NCBI GenBank assembly: GCA_024233305.1
Contig: JACKPV010000032.1
Span: 1 to 64,000 of the forward strand
Origin: Verrucomicrobiales bacterium
Lineage (GTDB): Bacteria; Verrucomicrobiota; Verrucomicrobiia; Limisphaerales; J093
Direction of reading: 5' to 3'
Length of the DNA stretch: 64,000 nucleotides
Position 1 is the stretch's first letter; the number at the start of each line of letters is the position of its first letter. Positions 8,870 through 25,148 of this stretch are shown in pieces. Both the position numbers and the translations under genes were made by a program. The notes beneath the pieces are model-generated. The model was not told where the DNA came from. It saw nothing but the letters and a program-made list of their open reading frames with translations, and ran no database searches.

Positions 8870-9588
8870 GATACGTCCCCCGCCCCCGCCGGCCGCGAGG
8901 CATCCGCCCCCGAAGGATCACATTCCGCTTCGCCCGCCGCGGCACGCTCCTCGACCTCGTCGTTCGAGGGCCCGGCTTCCGGCGCCTCGGAGGATGGGGC
9001 TTGCTCCTCCGGTTCGGCGGGCCTCGCTGCACCGTCGTCCTCCGCCTGGCCGCCCTCGGCAATCGGCGGCGCCGCGGCGGGCTCGGGCAAGCCCTGTTCC
9101 AGGAGGTCCGATACCCGCTTCTGCACGGCCTCGAGCTGGTCCAAACGCAGCTCCGCCTCGATCACCGTGAACACGTCGCCGGACTTCGCGTGCTCGTAGT
9201 GCAGCCGGCGTTGACCGTCCGCCCGCGATTTGCCCTGCATCTTGAGGATGCGTTTGCGTTCGAGCATGATGGCGAGCACGAAACAGGCCGCGTCATCCTC
9301 GCGCTCATTTCGTTCCAGCAGCTTGCGCAGCAGCGTTTCCGCCGACTCCTTTTGAATCACCTCGGTCGGGGGAGGCGGGATCAGGTGGACCGTCTGCCAG
9401 TGGGAGACGAACCCGCGCCGGTGGTTGGCCGCCTCGCTGTATTGCCCTTCCCAACAACGGACGCACACGTCCACGCGCTCAAGTCCCTCCGCCCCGCTGA
9501 ACAGCAGGGTGTGCAGCACCTGCCGGTCCCCGAACGGTTCCGCGCATTCGCGACAGGTGTGCGATCTCGACTGAATGTTCCATTCCAT
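8866..9588 (-). CDS. Zinc-ribbon protein of unknown function, coupled to rnc
   Basis: A 240-residue cytoplasmic protein that I cannot assign to a named function. Two cysteine pairs near the N-terminus (CRECAEPF and CVRCWEGQ) suggest a zinc ribbon. The middle is a helical, charged segment with QKESAETLLRKLLE. The C-terminal 75 residues are acidic, low-complexity and Ala/Pro/Glu-rich, and look disordered. It is the first gene of the rnc-clpP-clpX cluster and overlaps rnc by 4 bp, so a role in RNA or protein quality control is conceivable. That is inference from context only. Confidence 0.75.
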   Translation of the reverse strand: MEWNIQSRSHTCRECAEPFGDRQVLHTLLFSGAEGLERVDVCVRCWEGQYSEAANHRRGFVSHWQTVHLIPPPPTEVIQKESAETLLRKLLERNEREDDAACFVLAIMLERKRILKMQGKSRADGQRRLHYEHAKSGDVFTVIEAELRLDQLEAVQKRVSDLLEQGLPEPAAAPPIAEGGQAEDDGAARPAEPEEQAPSSEAPEAGPSNDEVEERAAAGEAECDPSGADASRPAGAGDVS

Positions 9589-9769
9589 AGGCTCGCGGCG
9601 ACCGGACCGGGGCCGCCCCCAGACCAGCCGAACGTGGCCGCCACGTTAGACCGTCTCCGACACCAAGCCAAGCGGGTTGCGCGCCCCCCAATCCGCACCA
9701 CGATGCTTCCCCTGCCGCGCCCCATCAGGCATGTTCGGCGGCGGCCGACGCCGATCCGGACGCATCGCC

Positions 9770-11386
9770 ATGCACCAAATCGCAACCACCCTGGGGCGCC
9801 TGACCGCACTGCTCGCGGCCGGCAGCGCATCGCTTGTCGCCACCACCTACTACGCCGACCCCGCGGTCGGCAGTCCGTCCAACCCCGGCACGGCCGACCA
9901 ACCCTGGCGCACGCTCGCCGAAGTGGCGGCGGCCGGAGGGGCGTTCCGCGCCGGCGACGTCCTCGTCCTCCGCGCCGGCTATCACGGCAGCGCCACCATC
10001 CGCGGGCGCAACCCCGGCGAAGTGCTCGTCCAGGTCGAGGCCGGCGCCCGGGCCACCCTGCGCAATCTGATCTTCCGCGCCGCCTCGAACTGGCGCGTCC
10101 AGGGCCTCGAAATCTCTCCCGAAGCGGCCCCCGCCTTCGAGCGGGTCACCCTCGTGCGCGTGGAAGCCGGTTGTTCGGGCATCGTCATCGAGGATTGCGC
10201 GCTGCACACCACGCTCGACACCACCGGGTGGAGCGCCTCCGACTGGGACACTCGCGCATGCAGCGGCATCGATGTCGCCGGCACGGACAACATCATCCGC
10301 CGCAACCACCTGCTCAACGTCAACTTCGGCATCAGCGTCACCGGCGACCGCAATCTGGTCGAAAGGAACGTCGTCGAGAACTTCTCCGGTGACGGTCTGC
10401 GGGGGCTCGGCGACTACGGACACTTCGAATACAACACCGTCAAGAACTGCTACGACGTCAACGCCAACCACGACGACGGCTTCCAGTCCTGGAGCGTCGG
10501 ACCCGGCGGCGTGGGCACGGGAGTCGTGCGGGGGATCGTGTTGCGCGGCAACCGGATCGTGAATTACGAAGACCCCCATCAGCCGCATCGCGGCACGCTG
10601 CAGGGCATCGGCTGCTTCGACGGGTTCTTCGAGGATTGGGTGGTCGAGAACAACGAAATCCTCACCGACCACTGGCACGGCATTTCGCTTTACGGCGCAC
10701 GCAACTGCCGGATCGTGAACAATACGGTCGTCGACCTGAACGCCGCCACGCCGGGGCCGCCGTGGATCCGCATCACCAAACACAAGCACGGCGCCGCCAG
10801 CACCGGCAACCTCGTCCGCAACAATCTCGCCACGGACTTCGCCGTGGATGCCGGCGCCGCCACCCGCGACCACAACGTCGTCGTGAACGGCTACGCGCGG
10901 TATTTCCTGGATCATCCCCAGGGCGATCTCCGCCTGCGCCCCGGCTCTCCGGCCATCGACGCCGGGCGCGCGGACGACGCCCCGGCCACGGATGCCGCCG
11001 GGCTTCCGCGACCGTTGGACGGCAACGCCGACGGAATCGCCGCCTGGGACATCGGCGCCCATGAATACCTCGATCCCGCCGTCGACTCGGATGCCGACGG
11101 CATGTCCGATGGAAACGAGCTCGAGGCTGGAACGTCGGCGGTCGATCCCGCGGAGGTGCTGCGCGCAACCGTCGCACGGGAACCGGCTGGAGACCTGGTC
11201 ATCACCTGGCCCAGCGTGGCAGAGCGCCGGTATGCACTCTCGATACAGAATACGATTCCCGGGGGCGCCACGGTGGAACCACACCCCGAGGAGTGGATGG
11301 CGGGCAACAGCGGATCCCTTACGGCGCGCCGGCTGCCGGGCCCCGAACCGGTTCGGTTCTTTCGCGTGATGGCCGTGGGACCGTAA
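9770..11386 (+). CDS. Secreted right-handed parallel beta-helix protein
   Basis: The ATG at 9770 is chosen because a signal peptide (ending near AAGSASLVA) begins there; the open frame upstream lacks one. The mature protein of about 510 residues starts with the YYADPAVGSPSNPGT type of segment seen in pectate-lyase-like proteins. It continues with many repeating N-x-I/V coils (NIIRRN, NLVERN, NRIVN), typical of a parallel beta-helix. Near the C-terminus is a DSDADGMSDGNELEAGT segment like thrombospondin type 3 or dockerin-like calcium loops, then a short beta domain. It is probably an extracellular carbohydrate-active or adhesin protein; no catalytic site was identified. Confidence 0.82.
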   Translation: MHQIATTLGRLTALLAAGSASLVATTYYADPAVGSPSNPGTADQPWRTLAEVAAAGGAFRAGDVLVLRAGYHGSATIRGRNPGEVLVQVEAGARATLRNLIFRAASNWRVQGLEISPEAAPAFERVTLVRVEAGCSGIVIEDCALHTTLDTTGWSASDWDTRACSGIDVAGTDNIIRRNHLLNVNFGISVTGDRNLVERNVVENFSGDGLRGLGDYGHFEYNTVKNCYDVNANHDDGFQSWSVGPGGVGTGVVRGIVLRGNRIVNYEDPHQPHRGTLQGIGCFDGFFEDWVVENNEILTDHWHGISLYGARNCRIVNNTVVDLNAATPGPPWIRITKHKHGAASTGNLVRNNLATDFAVDAGAATRDHNVVVNGYARYFLDHPQGDLRLRPGSPAIDAGRADDAPATDAAGLPRPLDGNADGIAAWDIGAHEYLDPAVDSDADGMSDGNELEAGTSAVDPAEVLRATVAREPAGDLVITWPSVAERRYALSIQNTIPGGATVEPHPEEWMAGNSGSLTARRLPGPEPVRFFRVMAVGP

Positions 11387-11511
11387 ACGCCGGAATCCGG
11401 CCTTCGGGCGGTGGCGATTCCCGCGAGCGTGGGAAGGCGATTGATGTAGGGAACGGACGAGCGTAACCTCGGTGTGACACCCGCTGGTGCCTCAGAGTCC
11501 GGATCGACAAG

Positions 11512-13251
11512 ATGATCAACGAAGTCCGCGTAAAGTACTTCAAGCGGTTCGAAAACGAGACATTCGAACTTCGGGATCACATCGTCCTGGCCGGCCCGAA
11601 CAACGCCGGCAAGACGACGTTGATTCAGGCCATCAACACTTGGCATTTCGCGTTGCGACGGTGGATGAAGGCGAAGTACCGAGCCGGCGAGGAAGGGGCG
11701 ACCGGCAACGGCGGGGAAGACGCCGTGCGTAGCCGGTCCGGTTTGCCAATCACTCGCAAGGAACTCACAGCGGTGCCGCTCCGCTCGCTGGAACTGCTCT
11801 GGACCGGGACCTCCACGGGGCTGAGGAGGCGCGATCTGCAAGGGGAACAGAAGTTGGGTCAGAAGAAAGTGCTCACGATTACTCTGGCGGGAGGAAGCGG
11901 GACCGCCGGCTGGGAACTCCCGATGGAGTTCGTCCATGCCAACAGCGAGATGCTGTACGTTAAGCCGGCTCCCGAGCAGATGGAAGCCGTGCCCCGGGCC
12001 GCGAGAGAACTCAATGTGGTCTACGTGCCTCCCTTCTCCGGGATCGGTCCGGAGGAAACGCGTCGGGACCAACCCTATCAGGAGCTGCTGATCGGCCAGG
12101 GCAAGGCCGGAGATGTCCTCCGCAATCTGCTCTGGGAACTCAGTCAGCATTCGGACAAGACCCTCTGGCAGGAGCTGGTCGACTCAATCGAGGCGATCTT
12201 CGGCTACCGGCTGCTCCTGCCGGAATACGAGGGACGTCCTTTCATCCTCTGTGAATACCTCCCCGGGATTCCTCCCAGGCGCGGGCTGGGAGGGCTGCCC
12301 CGGTTGGATGTCTCCAGCGCCGGAAGCGGCTTCCAACAAGTCCTGCTGCTCCTCAGCTTCTTCCTGGCCCGCCCTTCGACCTTGCTCCTGCTTGATGAAC
12401 CGGACGCCCATCTGCATGTCGTCCTGCAGAAGCAGGTTTACGATCACCTGCGCCGGGCCGCGGCGGCGCGCCAATGCCAACTCGTCGTGGCCACCCATTC
12501 CGAGGTGATCATCGAGGCCACCAGCCCGGGCAAAATCGTCTCCTTCTACGGCGCCCGCCCGCACGTCCTGGTCAACGAGGTCGAGCGAGATCACGTTCGC
12601 GAAGCCCTTCGCCGGATCACGGCGATGGACCTGCTGCTGGCCGAGGAATCGCACGGCGTCCTTTACGTGGAGGACGAGACGGACTTCAACCTGCTGCGCG
12701 CCTGGGCCAGAGTACTGGAGCATCCCACCAGACGCTGGTTCGAGCAGGGTCCTTTCTACCACCCCATCCGGGGACGCGAAGTCCGCGAGGCCCGCGGGCA
12801 CTTCTTCGCCCTGCGCGCCGTCCGCCCCGACCTGCCCGGCTACCTGCTGCTGGATGGCGACCACCGTGAACTTCCTGATCGCGAGATCACCGCCGAAGGT
12901 CTGGAGATCGGCCGTTGGCGACGCTACGAGGCAGAGGGCTATCTGCTCCATCCCGCCAGTCTGCTGCGGTTTGTGGCCGCCCGCGTGGAGCCTCTGTTCC
13001 AGACCGCCGCCCGGAGAGTTCTGGAGGACCAGTTGCCCCCGGCAGTCCTGCACGATCCGCTTGGCGAACACGATATCCTGGAGGCCCTGCGCGCAAGCAA
13101 GACACTGCTACCGAAGTTCTTCAAAGCTGCCGGTTGTTTCTTCCCGAAGCGCGATTACTACCTCGTCGCCGAGCAAATGGAGCCCGCGGAGATCCCCTCC
13201 GAAGTACGCGAGAAGCTCGACCGTATCGGGGAGCACCTCAACATGGGCTGA
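11512..13251 (+). CDS. OLD-family ATPase with TOPRIM nuclease domain
   Basis: A 579-residue protein with an SMC/ABC-like ATPase followed by a TOPRIM domain, the arrangement of OLD (overcoming lysogenization defect) nucleases. Visible motifs: Walker A GPNNAGKTT at 28-36, ABC signature-like SSAGSGFQQ at 268-276, Walker B LLLLDEP at 291-297 and the switch ATHS at 327-330. TOPRIM residues are Glu387 in VLYVEDETD and the acidic LLLDGD at 445-450. OLD proteins cut DNA and serve in phage defence or repair. No UvrD-like partner (GajB type) follows, so this would be a stand-alone OLD protein. The flanking genes are not obviously defence genes. Confidence 0.88.
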   Translation: MINEVRVKYFKRFENETFELRDHIVLAGPNNAGKTTLIQAINTWHFALRRWMKAKYRAGEEGATGNGGEDAVRSRSGLPITRKELTAVPLRSLELLWTGTSTGLRRRDLQGEQKLGQKKVLTITLAGGSGTAGWELPMEFVHANSEMLYVKPAPEQMEAVPRAARELNVVYVPPFSGIGPEETRRDQPYQELLIGQGKAGDVLRNLLWELSQHSDKTLWQELVDSIEAIFGYRLLLPEYEGRPFILCEYLPGIPPRRGLGGLPRLDVSSAGSGFQQVLLLLSFFLARPSTLLLLDEPDAHLHVVLQKQVYDHLRRAAAARQCQLVVATHSEVIIEATSPGKIVSFYGARPHVLVNEVERDHVREALRRITAMDLLLAEESHGVLYVEDETDFNLLRAWARVLEHPTRRWFEQGPFYHPIRGREVREARGHFFALRAVRPDLPGYLLLDGDHRELPDREITAEGLEIGRWRRYEAEGYLLHPASLLRFVAARVEPLFQTAARRVLEDQLPPAVLHDPLGEHDILEALRASKTLLPKFFKAAGCFFPKRDYYLVAEQMEPAEIPSEVREKLDRIGEHLNMG

Positions 13252-13510
13252 GCATCCCTGCCAAGGACGTTCCTCGCCCGCAGCCCGGGGACTTGGTTCC
13301 AGCGAAAGGGCGCACCCCTGACGGCACGAGACACGCGCGAGAATGGCAGCGGACGCTGCTTTCAGGTGCTGCTGGCGGGCCCCCGACGCAAACCGCCTGC
13401 GAATCCCTCTTCCCAGCACGGCCAATTGTGGTAACAGTCCCGGAGCAATCAGGTTTCGCCGTCGAGGGTGAATTGGGCCCGGGCGGCGGTCCGGCAACTG
13501 AATCAGGCAA

Positions 13511-14398
13511 ATGAACTCGCGTTTCGTCAACAGGACCGCGCCCAACCGGCGGCCCTCCTCCCTCTTCGGCCACCGCCGGTCCGCCGGCTTCACCCTCATC
13601 GAGCTGCTTGTCGTGATCGCCATCATCGCGATCCTCGCCGGCATGCTGCTGCCCGCGCTTTCCCGCGCCAAGGCCAAGGCCCACGGCATCAAGTGCATGG
13701 CCAACCTCAAGCAGCTCCAGCTCGTCTGGCACATGTACGCCGACGACAACGCCGACAAGGTCACCACCTCGGGCTACACCCGGCCCGTGGAACCGACCGC
13801 CTGGGTCGACGGCTGGCTCGATTTCAACCCGGCCAACCCCGACAACACCAACAAGGCCGCCCTGCGCGATCCAGCCCGGTCAAAATTCGCCTCCCTGCTC
13901 GATTCCGTCGACGTCTACAAATGCCCCGCCGACATGAGCAACGTCCGCGTCAACGGCCAGGCGATCCCGCGCGTCCGCAGCATGGGCATGAGCCAGGCCT
14001 TCGGTCCCGGCGACTGGCTCGATCCCGCCGGCTTCCAGGCCAACGTCTCGTCGCAGAAATACCGCACCTACGTGAAGACCGTCGACATCACCGAACCCGG
14101 CCCCTCGATGTGCTACGTGATGCTTGATGAACACCCCGACAGCATCAACGCGGGAGGGTTTGCCAACATGATGGTCGAGAGCGCGGGCTCCGCGCGGATC
14201 GTGGATTTCCCGGCCAGCTACCATAACGGCGCCGCCGGCATCTCCTTCGCCGACGGTCACGCCGAGATTCGCAAATGGGTCGATGCCCGCACCCGACCCG
14301 CGGTCCATTACAACAACTCGCTCCAGCTCAACGTCGCTTCGCCAAACAACCAGGACATGATCTGGCTCTCCGAACGCACCTCGAGCCGCCGCAACTGA
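13511..14398 (+). CDS. Type II secretion-like pseudopilin (prepilin N-terminal cleavage/methylation domain)
   Basis: A 295-residue protein with a positively charged leader, then the prepilin peptidase site and helix GFTLIELLVVIAIIAILAG at about residues 26-44. Cleavage is expected before the Phe that follows Gly. The C-terminal ISFADGHAEIRKW segment is the His-x-DGH type tail common in the large pseudopilin families of Verrucomicrobiota and Planctomycetota. No secretion machinery is nearby. These proteins occur in many scattered copies in such genomes, and their individual roles are not known. The start ATG is at 13511. Confidence 0.93.
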   Translation: MNSRFVNRTAPNRRPSSLFGHRRSAGFTLIELLVVIAIIAILAGMLLPALSRAKAKAHGIKCMANLKQLQLVWHMYADDNADKVTTSGYTRPVEPTAWVDGWLDFNPANPDNTNKAALRDPARSKFASLLDSVDVYKCPADMSNVRVNGQAIPRVRSMGMSQAFGPGDWLDPAGFQANVSSQKYRTYVKTVDITEPGPSMCYVMLDEHPDSINAGGFANMMVESAGSARIVDFPASYHNGAAGISFADGHAEIRKWVDARTRPAVHYNNSLQLNVASPNNQDMIWLSERTSSRRN

Positions 14399-14662
14399 CT
14401 GCCGCATCCGTCGGCGCCGGGAAGCAGTTGCGCCGGCCGTTGACGCGACGGTTTTCGGTGCGGACGAACCGGCGGCTCGACCCATCCGCGCGGCTTCCTT
14501 CACGACTCACGCCCGCCCGGTCGGACGTCCGGCGAAGATCCCCTCGACCGGGCCGGGCTCTCCGCCCCTTCGGGCGCTCCTTCATTCAGCCCGGGTTGGC
14601 CTTGACGGGGGGCGGGGAAGCCATAAGCTTCGCTTTCTTTGTGGGATTCTGACAACGAGACT

Positions 14663-15958
14663 ATGAGCATCATTCAAGACATCATCGCCCGTGAAGTGCT
14701 GGATTCGCGGGGTAATCCGACGGTTGAAGCCGAAGTGATCCTGGAGTCCGGCGCCATCGGCCGGGCCGCGGTGCCCTCGGGCGCCAGCACCGGCGAAAAC
14801 GAAGCCCTCGAACTGCGCGACACCAAGAGCAAGCGCTACGGCGGCAAAGGCGTGCAGACGGCCGTCAAGAACATCACCGGGAAGATCCTGCCCGAACTCG
14901 AGGGCATGGACGCGCTGGACCAACTCGGGGTGGACGAAGCCATGCTGAAGCTGGACGGCACCGCCACCAAGGCGAAGCTCGGCGCCAACGCCATCCTGGC
15001 CGTTTCCCTGGCCAACGCCAAGGCCGCCGCCGAGGTGCTGGGCCTGCCCCTCTACCGCTATCTCGGCGGCACCAACGCCAAGGTCCTCCCCGTCCCGATG
15101 GCGAACGTCATCAACGGCGGCGCCCACTCGGACGCCCCGATTGATTTCCAGGAGTTCATGATCATGCCGCACGGGCTGCCCACATTCAGCGAAGGCCTGC
15201 GCGCGATCACCGAGATCTTCCACGCCCTCAAGGCGGTCTTGAAGAAGAAGGGGCTCAGCACCGCGGTCGGCGACGAGGGCGGGTTCGCACCGAAGCTTGA
15301 CAGCGTCGAGGACGCCCTCGAGGCCATCCTCGCCGCGACCAAGAACGCCGGTTACAAGGCCGGCAAGCAGATCTTCCTGGCGCTCGATGTGGCCAGCTCC
15401 GAGTTCTACAACAAGGGCAAGGGCACCTACACCTTCAAGAAGAGCACCGGCCAGACGGTCTCGGGTGACGAACTCGTCGACCTCTATGTCGACCTCTGCA
15501 AGAAGTACCCGATTGTCAGCATCGAGGACGGTTGCGCCGAAGGCGACTGGAAGAACTGGAAGACGCTCACCGACAAGCTGGGCGATTCGGTGCAACTCGT
15601 CGGCGACGACCTGTTCGTCACGAACGTGAAGTTCCTTCGGCAAGGCATCGAGAGCAGCACGGCCAACTCGATTCTCGTCAAGGTCAACCAGATCGGTTCG
15701 CTCACCGAAACCCTCGACGCCGTCCAACTCGCGCAGATGAACCGTTACACCGCGGTCATCAGCCATCGCTCGGGCGAAACCGAGGATGCCACCATCGCCG
15801 ACATCGCGGTCGCCACAAACGCGGGCCAGATCAAGACGGGTTCGCTGAGCCGCAGCGACCGGTTGGCGAAATACAACCAGTTGCTCCGCATCGAGCAGGA
15901 ACTGGGCAAACAGGCCGTCTACGCCGGCGAGAGCGCCCTGCCGCGCGCGCGCCGCTGA
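14663..15958 (+). CDS. eno: Enolase
   Basis: A 431-residue glycolytic enzyme that interconverts 2-phosphoglycerate and phosphoenolpyruvate. The start ATG at 14663 gives the family N-terminus MSIIQDIIAREVLDSRGNPT. Conserved parts include the mobile loop PSGASTGENEA, the metal-binding DVASSEF and SIEDG segments, the signature ILVKVNQIGSL, and the catalytic-lysine neighbourhood SHRSGETED. Length is normal. A strong hairpin 28 bp downstream looks like its terminator. Confidence 0.97.
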   Translation: MSIIQDIIAREVLDSRGNPTVEAEVILESGAIGRAAVPSGASTGENEALELRDTKSKRYGGKGVQTAVKNITGKILPELEGMDALDQLGVDEAMLKLDGTATKAKLGANAILAVSLANAKAAAEVLGLPLYRYLGGTNAKVLPVPMANVINGGAHSDAPIDFQEFMIMPHGLPTFSEGLRAITEIFHALKAVLKKKGLSTAVGDEGGFAPKLDSVEDALEAILAATKNAGYKAGKQIFLALDVASSEFYNKGKGTYTFKKSTGQTVSGDELVDLYVDLCKKYPIVSIEDGCAEGDWKNWKTLTDKLGDSVQLVGDDLFVTNVKFLRQGIESSTANSILVKVNQIGSLTETLDAVQLAQMNRYTAVISHRSGETEDATIADIAVATNAGQIKTGSLSRSDRLAKYNQLLRIEQELGKQAVYAGESALPRARR

Positions 15959-15985
15959 TCCGGGCCGGCAAAACAAGACTCCTCG

Positions 15986-16021
15986 AAAGCGCCGGAGCCG
16001 CATGGACGGTTCCGGCGCTTT
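15986..16021 (+). terminator. Likely rho-independent terminator of eno
   Basis: Arms AAAGCGCCGGA (15986-15996) and TCCGGCGCTTT (16011-16021) pair perfectly over 11 bp and can extend inward by a few more. The stem is followed by a short pyrimidine-rich stretch, not a long T run. It lies 28 bp after the eno stop. Confidence 0.65.
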
Positions 16022-16169
16022 GGCTTTCCACGGCGTGCCGGAGACTCAGACTTGGAAGGGAGGAGGCAGGAGTCAGGAGGCAGCAGAACACCAGGGTCTC
16101 CTCACGCCGGCTACCTGGCCCGAGGGTTTTCCTGAGCCGCGACAATTCAGTCGGCGGACCGCGGGTGGG

Positions 16170-16315
16170 CATGGATCACACGGATAGGGCGCGGCGCTGG
16201 GGCGTTGGTGGAGAGGGCGGGCGGACTCCCTGAATGGTGCGTTCGATTCCAGGGCGGGCCATCCTGGTTACCCTCAATATCCGTGCCCATCCGCGCCCAT
16301 CCGTGGTGAATCCAC
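16170..16315. repeat. Weak inverted repeat flanking 16190-16275
   Basis: The left segment reads GGGCATGGATCACACGGATA. The right segment reads TATCCGTGCCCATCCGCGCC. They are rough reverse complements, with an additional CCATCC iteration on the right. The intervening sequence has no gene. The type of the element is unknown. Confidence 0.35.
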
Positions 16316-16329
16316 CTGCATGGTTACGG

Positions 16330-16531
16330 CTGAGCCGCATCGATTCAGTAACTCGTAGCCGCCGACGTGCAGTCGGCGCGTGATTCAGCGGGAATACCGA
16401 CGTCTGCCGCCGGGCGCGGCGATCCACCAAAACGTGACTGGCAGTCGGAACCGGCGAGACCGCGTAAGCTCTTGCATTTCAGCGCCGACTACACGTCGGC
16501 GGCTACCCCCTGTTGAATCGATACGGCTGAG
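16330..16531. repeat. Repeat A, copy 2 (202 bp)
   Basis: The same MITE-like element as at 3697-3956, in the same orientation. It has terminal CTGAGCCG plus CGATTCA, then the GTAGCCGCCGACGT/CAGTCGGCGC hairpin at both ends in inverted orientation. The centre is CCACCAAAACGTGACTGGCA with CGGAACCGGCGAGACCGCGT. It is exactly as long as copy 3. No ORF. It is not adjacent to a stop codon. Confidence 0.88.
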
Positions 16532-16578
16532 GGGATCTCAGGGGCTCGCGGACCTCGCCTCTCCAATACACCGAGAAC

Positions 16579-16700
16579 CGGCCCCACGGGGCGAACGAGA
16601 ATAGCCCAGCGATTCATCGCTGGGGGCGAAAAGGGAACGAGTCCCGCCGGGGACGGAAGGACGTCCGGGCGGGGAATTCAATGGGAACGTTTGGGCGGAC
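16579..16700. repeat. Cluster of short palindromes (REP-like)
   Basis: Three hairpins occur in succession: GCCCC-A-CGGGGC, the 20-bp perfect palindrome CCCAGCGATTCATCGCTGGG at 16605-16624, and a GGGAC/GTCCC plus GGACGTCC segment. This resembles the hairpin style of the 350-bp repeats at 50.5 kb but is not identical to them. The remaining bases up to 16840 show nothing recognisable. Confidence 0.5.
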
Positions 16701-16840
16701 GTCGTGAGGATCAGGTGATGGCCGTGGTGCCCGCCAGGTTGCCTGAGTTTCCGGCGCCCCGGACAGGGCTTGGGCGCCGTTGGGCGATCGCGTTTCGGAG
16801 TGCGCCGGCAGCCTGCCTCGGCGAAGCGCAGCGAAGACGG

Positions 16841-16940
16841 GAGCGAAGCGGTGACGGCGCTTTCGTGGCCGGACGGGTGTTCGAACGCCGCTTCCGCCTC
16901 GAAGCCCGAAAAGCGGTGTCGCGGGCACCGCATTCCAAAG
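16841..16940. repeat. Repeat B, copy 1
   Basis: A segment of about 100 bp shared with 24048-24147. Common blocks are GCGAAGCGG.GACGGC, TCG.GGCCGG, CCTCGAA.CCCGA.AAGCGGTGTCG and CACCGCA. On the minus strand both copies open a short frame beginning MxCGxxDTA, but a real peptide is not supported. Each copy lies within about 350 bp of a repeat A copy. Confidence 0.6.
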
Positions 16941-17023
16941 AAGTTTCTCCTGCATGGTTGAGGGTTTAGAGTGAGGGCGAACCCTGCGGAATGAACCCTT
17001 GAACGCACAGGAGGATTGGCCTG

Positions 17024-22309
<5,286 letters not shown>

Positions 22310-22425
22310 AGCACGGATTGTCGGTAACGTCTGCCCGTCGTTCGCGGCGGCGCCCCGGACGGACAACCGCCCGCGGGGAGGGACACGAACCGCGGACGTC
22401 GGGAAAACTCAAGGAGGACGGGAAG

Positions 22426-23988
<1,563 letters not shown>

Positions 23989-24047
23989 GGCTGCCGACGT
24001 CCGGCAGACGCCCATGCCGATGCGGCCCGCCTCGCTGCGCGCCTGTC

Positions 24048-24147
24048 GAGCGAAGCGGCGACGGCACCCTCGCGGCCGGCCGGACTTCCGGTTCCCCGAA
24101 GCGCCTCGAAACCCGAGAAGCGGTGTCGAAGCCACCGCACTGCAAAA
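24048..24147. repeat. Repeat B, copy 2
   Basis: The second copy of the segment at 16841-16940, with CCTCGAAACCCGAGAAGCGG and CACCGCACTGC. It abuts repeat A copy 3. Bases 23989-24047 upstream, after the response-regulator stop, contain a GCCGACGTCCGGC palindrome but no gene. Confidence 0.6.
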
Positions 24148-24159
24148 GAGATCGCTCCG

Positions 24160-24361
24160 CTCAGCCGGATCGATGCAACACGCGGTAGCCGCCGACGTGT
24201 AGTCGGCGCTGAAATCCAAGGGCTTACACGGTCTCGCCGGTTCCGACTGGCAGTCACGTTTTGGTGAATCATCGCGCCCGGCGGTCGGCAGCCCTATCCC
24301 AACTGAAGCATGCGCCGACTATACGTCGGCGGCTACGACCTACTGAATCGTTACGGCTCAG
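24160..24361. repeat. Repeat A, copy 3 (202 bp, inverted relative to copies 1 and 2)
   Basis: Same length and terminal inverted structure as copy 2, in reverse orientation (central CTCGCCGGTTCCGACTGGCA and CACGTTTTGGTG). Its right end reads, on the minus strand, TGAGCCGTAACGATTCAGTA. The first three bases are the stop codon of ispD. Confidence 0.88.
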
Positions 24362-25035
24362 TGTTGCAGCAGTCGTTCGATGGCGGGCAGGTCGTGGGGG
24401 GTGGTGACCTTCGGGTTGGGGGTGTCGCCGGCCACCAAGCGCACGGGTTGTCCGATGAGTTCGCACGCCGCGGTGTCGTCTGTGAAGACCCGGCCCTGTT
24501 CGCGCGCCGTGGCGATGGCCCGGCGAATGACCTCGAGACGAAAGGCCTGCGGGGTCTGGACGGCCCAGAGACGGTCGCGTTCGAGGTGCCGGGAAATGTG
24601 CCGGCCATCAGCGGATTCCTTGACGGTGTCGGTCAGACGCGAGGCGGCGACTGCGGCGCCGGTTTCGCGGGCCGCCTCGAGCACGGCGGCGATCAGAGCG
24701 GGCGTCACACAGGGGCGGGCGCCGTCGTGGATGGCGACCAGCGAGGTCGCGTCCGGCGCGGTCGCGAGTCCGTTCCAGACCGAGTCCTGTCGTTCGGCGC
24801 CGCCGTCAGCGAAGTGGAAGGGCTTCCGGAAACCCTGTCCGGCGGCGACGGCGCGAAAGGCCTCGCGGGCGTCGGGGCGGACGACGAAGACCAGTTCGGC
24901 GATGGCGGGGCAGCGGTCGAATTGCCGCCAAGTGTGGGCGATGACGGGGGCGCCGGCGAGTTCGAGGAAGAGCTTGTCGACGCCGCCGCCCATCCGGGCG
25001 CCCCGGCCCGCGGCCACGATGATGGCGATGTTCAC
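24358..25035 (-). CDS. ispD: 2-C-methyl-D-erythritol 4-phosphate cytidylyltransferase
   Basis: A 225-residue enzyme of the non-mevalonate isoprenoid pathway; it makes CDP-methylerythritol. The GTG at 25035 is chosen because it puts the nucleotide-binding start NIAIIVAAGRGARMGG at the N-terminus. Other signatures are KLFLELAG, the HDGARPCVTP segment and QTPQAFR. The TDDTAACELIG segment and the VAGDTPNPKVT tail are normal. The stop codon TGA is supplied by repeat A, immediately after the sequence LLQH. The gene is divergent from sucC with about 113 bp between starts. Confidence 0.95.
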   Translation of the reverse strand: MNIAIIVAAGRGARMGGGVDKLFLELAGAPVIAHTWRQFDRCPAIAELVFVVRPDAREAFRAVAAGQGFRKPFHFADGGAERQDSVWNGLATAPDATSLVAIHDGARPCVTPALIAAVLEAARETGAAVAASRLTDTVKESADGRHISRHLERDRLWAVQTPQAFRLEVIRRAIATAREQGRVFTDDTAACELIGQPVRLVAGDTPNPKVTTPHDLPAIERLLQH

Positions 25036-25148
25036 GGCGGGGGAGTGTTGCGGGCGGGACAGCGCGAGGCAAGCCGGACGACGGGCCGGGAGCGGGTTAG
25101 AGGTTGAACGGACCCGGCGCGCGGCCCACACTGGCGCGGTCGAAACTG

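Noticed and set aside
11387..13510. A two-gene Gabija-like system around the OLD nuclease
   Set aside because: No helicase gene is present on either side; the next gene is a pseudopilin.
16016..16975. Small plus- and minus-strand frames between eno and the kinase
   Set aside because: They fall on repeats A, B and the palindrome cluster, have no ribosome sites and no similarity to known proteins.
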